Assembly: GCA_018670825.1 (NCBI GenBank)
Contig: JABHIW010000159.1
Coordinates: forward strand, 1-60,431
DNA: 60,431 bases
Direction of reading: 5' to 3'
Origin: Candidatus Scalindua sp.
GTDB taxonomy: Bacteria > Planctomycetota > Brocadiia > Brocadiales > Scalinduaceae
The translations under genes were made by a program, and so were the position numbers. The notes beneath the pieces are model-generated. The model did no database searches. It was given only the letters and a program-made list of their open reading frames with translations, and was not told the DNA's origin. Numbering within the stretch: the first letter of the stretch is position 1; each line of letters starts with the position of its first letter. Positions 44,113 to 52,288 of this stretch are shown here, one piece after another.

Positions 44113-46182
44113 ATGAATAAAGAGTTAAGAAGTGTATGCCCACATGATTGTCCCGATACATGCGGAATAATTTCACACGTAATAGACGGTAAGCTGGTTA
44201 AGGTCAAGGGGGATCCAAACCATTTTGTCACCAGGGGTTTTCTCTGTAAAAAGGTAATGAACTATCCGGAAAGAGTCTACAGTCCTGACAGAGTTCTCTA
44301 CCCTCTTAAAAGAGTTGGTGAGAAAGGTGTCGGTAAATTCGAGAGAATATCGTGGGATGAGGCAACTGATACAATCACATCGCAGTTTAAGGATATCATA
44401 AACAGACACGGTGCAGAATCCATCCTGCCATTCAGTGGTTCAGGTACATTGGGGCTGGTTAATGGTAATGTTGCGGGAAAGCGTTTCTTCAACCGTATGG
44501 GGGCTTCGGGTCTTGACAGGACTATCTGTTCCAAGGGGGGAAGGATTGGTTATAAGTACACATTAGGTGCTTCCTTTGGCGCTGATCCATTAGCAATACC
44601 ACAATCAAAACTGGTAATTTCATGGGGTACAAATCCGTATTATACTAACATCCATCAGATTCCTCTGATAAAGGAAGCAAAAAAGAATGGCGCTTTACAT
44701 ATCGTCATAAATCCCGACAAAATCAAATCTGTTGAAATGGCAGACCTCTTTATTCAGCCTACACCCGGAAGTGACGCCGCACTTGCATTAGGCGTAATGA
44801 ACGTAATTATTAACGAATCTTTGTATGATAGTGATTTTGTTGAAAACTATACAGAGGGCTTTGACGCATTGTCAGAACAGGTCCAGGAATATTCACCGGA
44901 AAAGGTAGAAGGAATTACCGGAGTAGACAGAGAAACCATAAGAAAGTTTGCTGCTATTTACGCGGCCAGTAAACCATCGTTCATTTATGCTGGATCAGGT
45001 ATGCAGCATCACACAAACGGCGGTATGATGATACGCACTATAGCCTGTCTCCCTGGTCTGGTTGGGGCATGGAAGTATCCTGGCGGTGGAATGTTTTACC
45101 CTACCAGCGAAGCATTTCCGGTCCAGTGGGATGTACTTGAAGGAAATGATCTCTGTCCCAGTAGCCCAAGAACAATTAATATGAATCGATTGGGACATAC
45201 ACTCTTACATGAGGATCCGGGCATTTATGGCCTGTTTGTTTATAACTCAAATCCTGCTGCCGTACTCTTTAATCAACGTAAGGTGATCGCGGGCCTGCAG
45301 AGAGAAGATCTGTTTACTGTGGTACATGAACAGTTACTTACCGATACCGCACGTTATGCGGATATTGTGTTGCCTGCGACGACTGAGTTTGAGCATACAG
45401 ACCTTCACTACTCATATTTCCATCTATCACTTCAGTTAAATGAACCGGTAATAAAACCGCTGGGTGAAAGCAGGCCTAATATTGACACCTTTAATACATT
45501 GGCAAAATCGATGGATTTTCAGGATAGCTGTTTTGACGATACGGTTATTGAGGTAATCAACAGCGCGTTAGAGATTGACAGCAGTTATTTGCAAGACATA
45601 ACGTTAGAGCGTTTGCAAAACGAGGGTGCAATCCGCCTGAATATGCACGGCGAATTTCATATGCCATATAAAGATCTTAAATTTTACACTCCTTCCGGAA
45701 AGATAGAATTTTATTCAGAAAAAATGAAACGGGATGGTTATAATCCTCTGCCTGTTCATATATCCATAGAAGAAGGACCTTTGACCTCGCCAGACCTGTA
45801 TAAGAAATACCCTATTTATCTCCTTACTCCATCAGCAAAATCATTTCTGAACTCCAATTTTGCAAATATCCGTAATCCAGGGAGTGAAGAAGAGAACCCA
45901 ATTCTGGAATTAAACTCACTGGATGCCGGGAGACGCGGGGTAAAGACCGGTGACAAGGTCAGGGTGTTTAACGAACGAGGTGAGTGTACCCTCATGGCGT
46001 CTGTAGGAGACTACCTAAGAGCGGGTGTTGCAATAAATAAAGGTATATGGTGGAATAACCTGAGCCCCGGAGGATGCAACAGCAACCAGACAACGCCTGA
46101 TAGACTGGCGGATATGGGCGGGGGATCTACCTATAATACGAATTTAGTGCAGATAGAAAAGGTAACCAATAATAAGTCTTAG
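44113..46182 (+). CDS. Molybdopterin-dependent oxidoreductase (MopB family)
   Basis: This 689-residue enzyme begins with a 4Fe-4S site, VCPHDCPDTCG (CxxxCxxxC) plus a fourth Cys in RGFLCKK, then the bis-MGD-binding body (ISWGTNPYYTNIHQ, LFIQPTPGSDAALALG) and the C-terminal MGD-binding beta domain (YLLTPSAKSFLNSNFANI, NKGIWWNNLSPGG). No Tat signal is visible, so it probably acts in the cytosol. DRTICSKGG, where the molybdenum ligand is expected, may supply a Cys. Family members act on formate, nitrate, arsenite or other oxyanions; the substrate is uncertain. No electron-transfer subunit is adjacent. Confidence 0.85.
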   Translation: MNKELRSVCPHDCPDTCGIISHVIDGKLVKVKGDPNHFVTRGFLCKKVMNYPERVYSPDRVLYPLKRVGEKGVGKFERISWDEATDTITSQFKDIINRHGAESILPFSGSGTLGLVNGNVAGKRFFNRMGASGLDRTICSKGGRIGYKYTLGASFGADPLAIPQSKLVISWGTNPYYTNIHQIPLIKEAKKNGALHIVINPDKIKSVEMADLFIQPTPGSDAALALGVMNVIINESLYDSDFVENYTEGFDALSEQVQEYSPEKVEGITGVDRETIRKFAAIYAASKPSFIYAGSGMQHHTNGGMMIRTIACLPGLVGAWKYPGGGMFYPTSEAFPVQWDVLEGNDLCPSSPRTINMNRLGHTLLHEDPGIYGLFVYNSNPAAVLFNQRKVIAGLQREDLFTVVHEQLLTDTARYADIVLPATTEFEHTDLHYSYFHLSLQLNEPVIKPLGESRPNIDTFNTLAKSMDFQDSCFDDTVIEVINSALEIDSSYLQDITLERLQNEGAIRLNMHGEFHMPYKDLKFYTPSGKIEFYSEKMKRDGYNPLPVHISIEEGPLTSPDLYKKYPIYLLTPSAKSFLNSNFANIRNPGSEEENPILELNSLDAGRRGVKTGDKVRVFNERGECTLMASVGDYLRAGVAINKGIWWNNLSPGGCNSNQTTPDRLADMGGGSTYNTNLVQIEKVTNNKS

Positions 46183-46306
46183 AGGCTTTCACAACAAATG
46201 AAGATGGGATTTACGAGAAGTATTCAGGAACCCAACCTAAAGGCAAATTTGTTGTAAAAGGTAGGAGAGTAGACGTTGTCCTGTTTAAAAAACGGAGGTA
46301 AGTAAA

Positions 46307-47023
46307 ATGGAAAAAGATAGAGTACTTGTGAAAGAAGTTGTTTTTCCTGTTTTTCAGATGAAGGAAGATTTTAAACAAAGTCGGCTTATTAAGTATATGG
46401 AGGATGAGAGTATTCCTGCCTCAAAGAGGTTGAACTGGCTGCCTTATTTTACCTATTTTGCCAATTCATTTTCTGATATCAACAATTATATACTTCCTTA
46501 TGAAAAACCTGCCAATGAATTCGAAGAGCAAATTAACAGTCATGCCGCAACGGATGCAGAGCATAATTCATTAATTAATAAGGATATGCGTAATCTACAG
46601 AATGACCTCAAGGATTTTACTTTTGCCGATTGCCTGGAATTTCTGTGGAGTGATAATATAAAAAAAAGCAGGCTGGTTGCCTATGGAATAGCAGATCTCA
46701 CGCGGATGGCATCAAATCCGTTGGTACGGTACTGTCTTATTCGTGTCATAGAAGAGTTGGGTAATACCTTCTTTCTTGTTTCACACAATTGTACAGCAGG
46801 AGCAATCGAGAGCAATTACTTCGGCAATGTTCATCTGGGGTATGAGCCCGGTCACTTACATGGTTGTGATCCGGAGAAGTTTGAGAGTCAGACGTTGACG
46901 GTTGAAGAAGCGGAGACAGCAAGATATGTCATGCAAAAATGTTATGATCTTTTCTTTGATATGATAGAAGAGATGTATGATAGAGCACAGGAAAATAGAT
47001 TTAATTTTGATAAAATATCATGA
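46307..47023 (+). CDS. Haem-oxygenase-like helical protein
   Basis: This 238-residue, mainly helical protein resembles the haem-oxygenase/TenA-like di-iron fold: LSRLIKYMEDESIPASKRLNWLPYFTYF, a His/Glu segment ATDAEHNSLI, and the late FLVSHNCTAG.., LHGCDPE and helical tail. Which members of this superfamily it is closest to, I cannot say. GGAGG precedes the ATG, and its stop overlaps the next gene by four bases, making it the first gene of the rluE-like, SDR, folB, folK operon. Confidence 0.5.
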   Translation: MEKDRVLVKEVVFPVFQMKEDFKQSRLIKYMEDESIPASKRLNWLPYFTYFANSFSDINNYILPYEKPANEFEEQINSHAATDAEHNSLINKDMRNLQNDLKDFTFADCLEFLWSDNIKKSRLVAYGIADLTRMASNPLVRYCLIRVIEELGNTFFLVSHNCTAGAIESNYFGNVHLGYEPGHLHGCDPEKFESQTLTVEEAETARYVMQKCYDLFFDMIEEMYDRAQENRFNFDKIS

Positions 47024-47634
47024 AAACCGACATTACGTCAAAACCACGCAGATTCATAATGTTTCATAAACCGAAAGGAACGATTGTCACTCTGTCTGAT
47101 GAAAAAAACCGTAAAACGGTTTATGACATTCTGCCTCGGTTTGTGCTTGAAGATAGGTGGATACCCGTAGGCCGTTTGGATAGGGATTCGAGAGGTTTGC
47201 TGCTTTTTACTCGTGAAGGTGGATTGAGTGATCTTTTGACACAGCCGGGTAAATTTTCAAAATTTTATGAAGTGTGGATTCGAGGACGAATCACTGAAGA
47301 ACAACTGCAACAGACATTACAGGGCGTTAAAACACCAATAGATATGTTACAGTTTAAAGGGATAAAGACTATAGGATATGCAGGTCCCAAAACCCGGTTG
47401 ATGGTAGAACTGACAGAAGGAAAGAACCGACACATTCGACGTGTTTTTGGCGCTCTTCAGGATCCGCAATCACATACACCTTTAAAGGTACTGGATCTGA
47501 AGCGGGTACAGTTAGGTACTGTTAAACTTGATATACCCTCATCCAACTGGCGGTTTCTTACACATGAAGAGGAAAACGCTTTAATAAACGTTACTTCCCG
47601 ACCAAAACGAAGAGGCAGAAAAACAAAACGCTAA
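47020..47634 (+). CDS. RluE/RsuA-family pseudouridine synthase
   Basis: This 204-residue RNA pseudouridine synthase lacks the N-terminal S4 domain, starting directly with RRFIMFHKPKG as in RluE. The catalytic Asp is in VGRLDRDSRGLLLFTREG (about residue 71), and the late RLMVELTEGKNRHIRRVF is the second family motif. It would isomerise a specific uridine in 23S or 16S rRNA. It overlaps the preceding gene (ATGA). Confidence 0.88.
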   Translation: MKTDITSKPRRFIMFHKPKGTIVTLSDEKNRKTVYDILPRFVLEDRWIPVGRLDRDSRGLLLFTREGGLSDLLTQPGKFSKFYEVWIRGRITEEQLQQTLQGVKTPIDMLQFKGIKTIGYAGPKTRLMVELTEGKNRHIRRVFGALQDPQSHTPLKVLDLKRVQLGTVKLDIPSSNWRFLTHEEENALINVTSRPKRRGRKTKR

Positions 47635-47696
47635 CGCGTTTTGCTATTATTTCAATAGCAATAAACTGAGGATATCAACTGAGTATAAATACTAAC

Positions 47697-48434
47697 TTGT
47701 TAAAGGGAAAAACAGCTCTTGTTACCGGTGCAGCCAAACGCATTGGCAAAGCAATAGCTCATGTACTGGTGGAAAACCATGTAAACGTTATCGTGCATTA
47801 TTGCTCTTCCTCTGACAAAGAGATGGACGAAGTCCTAACAGACATTAACGCACCAGGTGTAAAGACCTGGAAATTTCAGTCAGATTTTTCCAATATTGAT
47901 AATGTAGATAATCTTTTTGAAGAGATACAGAATTCGATAGGTACCGTTGACTTCCTGATTAATAATGCATCAACATTCTCTCCCTCAAAGCTTTCAACAC
48001 TTTCAATCCAGGATCTGAATCAAACATTATCGATAAATTCAATAGCACCATTCAGGCTCTCACAACATATGGCAAAACAGAAGCGGGAGGGATCTATTAT
48101 TAATATATTAGACAGCCGTGTAAAACGATATGATATGAATTATGCTGCCTATCAATTAAGTAAAAATATGTTGTATCAGATGACTGAAATGATGGCGGTC
48201 GAGTTTGCACCTCAAATTCGTGTTAACGGTATCGCTCCCGGTATTATATTGCCTCCCGAGGGAGAAGATGAATCATATATCCGGAAACTAAGTCACAGAA
48301 ATCTATTTAATCGTTCTGGAAAACTGTCTGACATAACGGACACTGTACTTTTTCTTTTATCAAATACGTTTATGACCGGAGAAGTCCTGTTTATAGACGG
48401 AGGCGAGAATCTAAAAGGAGGACCATATGAGTGA
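47697..48434 (+). CDS. SDR-family pteridine-reductase-like enzyme (FolM-like)
   Basis: The 245-residue NAD(P)-dependent reductase has the TGxxxRxG motif (VTGAAKRIGKAI) typical of pteridine reductases instead of the usual TGxxxGxG, and the catalytic Tyr-Lys in YAAYQLSKNML. Immediately upstream of folB and folK, it is probably a dihydromonapterin/dihydrofolate reductase. The start is uncertain: TTG 47697 lacks a ribosome-binding site, whereas an in-frame CTG at 47679 has GAGGA six bases before it, so a rare CTG start is possible. Confidence 0.75.
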   Translation: MLKGKTALVTGAAKRIGKAIAHVLVENHVNVIVHYCSSSDKEMDEVLTDINAPGVKTWKFQSDFSNIDNVDNLFEEIQNSIGTVDFLINNASTFSPSKLSTLSIQDLNQTLSINSIAPFRLSQHMAKQKREGSIINILDSRVKRYDMNYAAYQLSKNMLYQMTEMMAVEFAPQIRVNGIAPGIILPPEGEDESYIRKLSHRNLFNRSGKLSDITDTVLFLLSNTFMTGEVLFIDGGENLKGGPYE

Positions 48435-48813
48435 AATCCCTGTACACAACGATAAGATTTACATTCGGGACCTGGCACTACGCTGTATAATCGGTGTTAA
48501 TCAAGATGAGCGGACAGAGAAGCAAGACGTTATTATCAATATTGTTTTGTACACCGATACCAGGAAAGCAGGACAATCAGATAACCTTGAAGATTCGGTT
48601 GATTATAAAATGGTTAAAAAAGCGCTTCTCTCTCTGGTAGAAAATTCGGCATTTTTGTTGATCGAAAAACTTGCGGAAGAAATAGCGAAAGTTTGTCTTA
48701 TCGATTCAAAAGTACAAAAAGTTAATGTCATAGTTGATAAACCCGGTGTGTTAAGATATACCCGTTCCGTAGCAGTGGAAATCGTCCGTACCAGAGAAAG
48801 CTATGGACAATAA
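48427..48813 (+). CDS. folB: Dihydroneopterin aldolase
   Basis: This 128-residue protein matches FolB: IYIRDLALRCIIGVNQDER at the start, the catalytic Lys region around KMVKKALL, and VNVIVDKPGVLRYTRSVAVEI at the end. It cleaves 7,8-dihydroneopterin to 6-hydroxymethyl-dihydropterin and glycolaldehyde in folate synthesis. It overlaps the SDR gene by eight bases, with AAAGGAGG before its ATG, and overlaps folK by eleven bases. Confidence 0.92.
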   Translation: MSEIPVHNDKIYIRDLALRCIIGVNQDERTEKQDVIINIVLYTDTRKAGQSDNLEDSVDYKMVKKALLSLVENSAFLLIEKLAEEIAKVCLIDSKVQKVNVIVDKPGVLRYTRSVAVEIVRTRESYGQ

Positions 48814-49330
48814 CGCAGTGGAAGCGTTCATTGGAGTTGGCAGTAATATACAGCCGGAACGAAATATTATTGATGCTCTTCAGCGTTTAAGTAAACACGT
48901 GGATATAACAGGGATTTCTTCCTTTTACAAAACCACTCCGCTTTTAAGAGAGAATCAGGACAACTATTTAAATGGTGTATGGCAGATAAGTAGTTTGATG
49001 CCTCCCAGGGAATTGAAGTTTGGTGTGCTGAGAATGATAGAAGAAGAGCTGCATCGTAGTAGGGAATCTGATAAATATGCATCAAGAACAATTGATCTGG
49101 ATTTGTTGCTTTATGGAGATCGCTCAATACATGAAGAAGATCTTACTATACCGGATCCTGATATTTTCAAGCGTTCATTTATTGCCTTTCCTCTCTCCGA
49201 ATTAAATCCTGATTTGATTATGCCGGATACAAAAAAACCGCTTATTGATATACTGAGTGCGCTATCAATGGAAAACATGATACCGGATATAACATTTACT
49301 GAAAGTCTGAGAAAGATGGTTAACCTGTGA
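48803..49330 (+). CDS. folK: 2-amino-4-hydroxy-6-hydroxymethyldihydropteridine pyrophosphokinase
   Basis: This 175-residue HPPK is recognised from AFIGVGSNIQPERNI at the start, SSFYKTTPLL and the signature ASRTIDLDLLLYGD (Mg and pyrophosphate-transfer site). It activates the pterin made by FolB by pyrophosphate transfer from ATP, the next step to dihydropteroate. It ends the folate part of the operon. Confidence 0.93.
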   Translation: MDNNAVEAFIGVGSNIQPERNIIDALQRLSKHVDITGISSFYKTTPLLRENQDNYLNGVWQISSLMPPRELKFGVLRMIEEELHRSRESDKYASRTIDLDLLLYGDRSIHEEDLTIPDPDIFKRSFIAFPLSELNPDLIMPDTKKPLIDILSALSMENMIPDITFTESLRKMVNL

Positions 49331-49434
49331 ATAAAAAATATTCTATTTACATTGTAATATAGCTGATATTTCAGTAACAGTTGTTTGTCATTTGCCAATA
49401 GTCCTTTGTAAATCGTAAATCATTTGTCTTCAAC

Positions 49435-49845
49435 CTATTCAACTTCTCTGGCAGCTCTTTTCATGGTATCTGACAAAAGTTTGTATGCTGCTACCCAAGT
49501 CTCTTTAACATCCTGATTAAAATCTTTACCCAAACCCTGTTCTAAAGTCCAGAGCAGTGATTCTCCGACAGCTTCGTAATATTTTTCCTTCACACCGTAT
49601 CCAACATGACGTTTTCCCAACTCCTGCATTATAGGAATTATTGTGTCAGGTTTATCAAGACCGGTAACCGCATAATCTAACATCTGCATAAACATTCTAC
49701 CTTGGGTCTTCATGTCTCCCTTAAAAAGTGATTTTAATGAGGGAGTTAAATGAAAAAGATGATTATAAAACAAGCCAGCAACTTCAGGAATATGACGTAC
49801 TGTTTCAAAGGTTTTTTGAACTAACTTGATTTGATCGATATTCAC
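49435..49845 (-). CDS. Single-domain globin
   Basis: I choose GTG 49845 because GGGAGG stands six bases before it and the product then starts MNIDQIKLVQKTFETVRHIP, the normal globin N-terminus; the longer in-frame extension to 49941 has no globin character. The 136-residue protein shows AGLFYNHLFHLTPSLKSLF (helix B/C region with a Phe), and LGKRHVGYGVKEKYYEAVGESLL carries the proximal His (about residue 79) of helix F. It resembles single-domain haemoglobins of the flavohaemoglobin group, which bind O2 or NO. No reductase domain is attached. Confidence 0.82.
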   Translation of the reverse strand: MNIDQIKLVQKTFETVRHIPEVAGLFYNHLFHLTPSLKSLFKGDMKTQGRMFMQMLDYAVTGLDKPDTIIPIMQELGKRHVGYGVKEKYYEAVGESLLWTLEQGLGKDFNQDVKETWVAAYKLLSDTMKRAAREVE

Positions 49846-50058
49846 TTTATTCCTCCCGATAGTATTTTCCCGTATGTGCTTCCCTTCTATATATAACAAT
49901 TCTTCCATTCTGACGGCTCCTTTTTTAACTTCTTCCAGCATATATATGAGCTAAAAAAATACTTATCTCTATTGAACATTGAACTCAGAATCGTATAATA
50001 CAGTGAGACAAAATAATTAAATGATATAATGTTTTTGGATCATGAGAAGGAGTAGAAA

Positions 50059-50268
50059 ATGTTTTTAAAAGATAAAACTAGCGGTGATCTGGTTGAGATC
50101 TTAACTCTAAAGGAATTGTTTGATCCTTGTCAAGCAGAGGTGTCGGGTCGTTTTCAACAAGGGGAAGAGGTGCAGGATCCGGAAAAATTGAAAAAAGCAG
50201 AATTACTCTTTCCTTCCGGTGAGATGATGCCAAAATGTTGGATAGATCCGCATTACAGGGATGGTTGA
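50059..50268 (+). CDS. Small conserved-looking protein
   Basis: This 69-residue protein is preceded by GAAGGAG. It is acidic/basic mixed, with DLVEILTLKELFDPCQAEVSGRF at the start and WIDPHYRDG at the end; two Cys residues are spaced along it. I recognise no family. Good coding signals make it likely real. Confidence 0.6.
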   Translation: MFLKDKTSGDLVEILTLKELFDPCQAEVSGRFQQGEEVQDPEKLKKAELLFPSGEMMPKCWIDPHYRDG

Positions 50269-50510
50269 TTTCCAGGCTAAGTACCGATTATTCCCGGAAA
50301 AAGAAGAGAGGGGATTTTGTATTTAGAGAGGACGCGTAATAAAAACAAGTCATGGATATTTAGCTCTTTACATGGAGACAATACTAATGGAAAAAATTAA
50401 CTGCCGACCAAGGTGGGATTTTTTGATTCACATGTCTCTAGATGTTAAAATCCCTTTATCCTTAAAATCGTAATTCATTCATCACAAATTATAAATATGC
50501 TCATTCAGAC

Positions 50511-51413
50511 TTAAATATAGATGTTTCTCATTTTGTAAACCCCAATCCTGGTTAAGATTTCTCTGGCACACTCTTCTACCGTATTACATTCCGTATCAAC
50601 AACTATGTCAGTTTCTCCAGGCTCTTCAAAGGGAGAAGATATACCGGTAAAATCTTTTATCTCTCCCAGCTTTGCTTTCCTGTACATACCATTGGTATCA
50701 CGTTCTTCACAGGTTTTCAGACTGCATTTAACATATATCAATTTAAAATTTCCAATAATATTTTTTACTTCATTTCGTAATTTATCGGTCGGAGATGCGA
50801 AACTGGCAATAACAAGGTTGCCATTATCATTAAACAATCTGGAAACATGGGAAGCTCTGCGTAAATTTTCTTCTCTATCTTTCAGCGAAAATCCTAAATC
50901 AGAGTTCAGTTTACCCCGAACATCCTCAGAATCCAGATACACAGTTTTAAAACCGCGATTGTCCAGCTCTTCTTTGAGTTTCTTTGAAAGAGTCGTTTTG
51001 CCGGAGTTTGGAAGGCCGGTCAGCCATAGGGTTGTGCGCATAAGAGCAATATATTCCGCAACTTCCGGCGGGACATTATTATCTTTACCGGCACGGACAT
51101 TTGTTCCGGAAATTTTTCCGATATGTTCTGGCGGGTCAACTCTATTAACCGCATAGCCAACTTTTCTTCCAATGTTGATACTGGTGATATCAGGAATTAC
51201 CGTAATTTTTACTTTATCACCATAAACTCTTCTGATCATTTCTGAACGCTGTTCCAGGGTGTAAGGGTTTTGTTCAGAAATTTCCGTGTCTCTTATTCCA
51301 ACACAAACATTTTCTCCCTTGGATAATGCGTCATCAATTAAATGTTTATGACCATTATGAAACGGCTGCCATCTGCCAATAAATAAAGCATATCTTTTAT
51401 GGTCATTGTACAT
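50511..51413 (-). CDS. Nucleotidyltransferase-APS kinase fusion
   Basis: The 300-residue protein joins two domains. Residues ~1-120 are a cytidylyltransferase-like fold with FIGRWQPFHNGHKHLI (HxGH) and KISGTNVRAG near its end, as in NMN or sulfate adenylyltransferases. Residues ~128-290 are an APS kinase: WLTGLPNSGKTTLSKKL (P-loop), VYLDSEDVRGKLNSDLGFS and KDFTGISSPFEEP. APS kinase makes PAPS from APS. The N-terminal domain could be an ATP-sulfurylase-like or unrelated adenylyltransferase; it is shorter than true ATP sulfurylase. It functionally pairs with cysQ 7 kb upstream on the same strand. Confidence 0.8.
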   Translation of the reverse strand: MYNDHKRYALFIGRWQPFHNGHKHLIDDALSKGENVCVGIRDTEISEQNPYTLEQRSEMIRRVYGDKVKITVIPDITSINIGRKVGYAVNRVDPPEHIGKISGTNVRAGKDNNVPPEVAEYIALMRTTLWLTGLPNSGKTTLSKKLKEELDNRGFKTVYLDSEDVRGKLNSDLGFSLKDREENLRRASHVSRLFNDNGNLVIASFASPTDKLRNEVKNIIGNFKLIYVKCSLKTCEERDTNGMYRKAKLGEIKDFTGISSPFEEPGETDIVVDTECNTVEECAREILTRIGVYKMRNIYI

Positions 51414-51836
51414 AAACCCTACCTCATCTCTTCATTTCTGGAAATACATAACGAATGCATTAGTTGTTGAAATATTTTGTCTTATTGTATATTAAGGCAT
51501 AGTAAAAATCACCACATATTATCTAAGTAATAACTTGCATGATTCAGTTTTAGAAGAATATTTTTACCAACGGTGTTGTTCTACTGATTCAATTTTACTT
51601 GTCTTCTATTTTTATTATCAACTTCCTACTGTCAACTTCCTACTGTCAACTATCCTTAACCACTTTGTCTGTGGTAGTCCTCGGCGCTTTTTGTCCGGGG
51701 AAGATCAGTATACAATTAACTCCTTAAATCATAAATCTTAGATTCTTTTCACTTCCTTCCTTTTCCCATATCAACTCGTAACTCGTTTTCCCTTGACTCC
51801 AATAATATATAACTTTATCATCGAATTCTATTCTAA
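51414..51836. other. Intergenic region with decayed repeats
   Basis: No intact gene. It contains a tandem direct repeat of about 14 bases (tcaacttcctactg, 51630-51660) and a 40-base stretch (about 51783-51825) that recurs with changes at about 56171-56212. The left end of the ATP-citrate lyase remnant follows. The texture resembles the decayed zone at 55.8-57 kb. Confidence 0.55.
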
Positions 51837-52268
51837 GAACATAAAAATATACCCGGCATAGGCCATAGAATAAAAAGTGTTCAGAACCCTGATGTTCGTG
51901 TCAGGCTTTTAAATGAATGGGCATTTAAAACACTTCCCGGGAACGACGTATTAGAATATGCTTTAGAAGTAGAGAAGATAACAACATCCAGGAAGAATAA
52001 TCTCATTCTCAACGTAGACGGGTGTGTGGGAGTAATATTCGTTGACATATTCAGATCAACGGGCATATACACCGATGAGGAGATTGATGATATCATAGAC
52101 ATAGGTACACTGAATGGCATATTTGTGCTTGGCAGGACTATAGGAATGATAGGACACTATCTTGACCAGAAGAGACTACATACAGGATTGTATAGACAAC
52201 CATTTGACGAAGTGTTTTATATGCTACCTGATCATGAAGAGGTATTGAAACACAGAGAAGAAAAATAA
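51837..52268 (+). pseudogene. 3' remnant of ATP-citrate lyase (C-terminal, citryl-CoA synthase/lyase part)
   Basis: The frame is open from 51837 to the stop at 52266-52268, reading [18 protein letters not shown]..., [18 protein letters not shown] and the unmistakable [31 protein letters not shown] and YRQPFDEV of the C-terminus of ATP-citrate lyase. About 140 residues remain; the rest, including the catalytic domains, is missing and upstream DNA is unrelated. ATP-citrate lyase is a key enzyme of the reductive TCA cycle. The remnant ends just before an isocitrate dehydrogenase gene. Confidence 0.8.
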
Positions 52269-52288
52269 TAAATAAAAGGAATAAAAAT

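Noticed and set aside
51630..51660. Short tandem repeat considered as CRISPR-like
   Set aside because: Only about two and a half copies directly adjacent, with no spacers; a simple tandem duplication.
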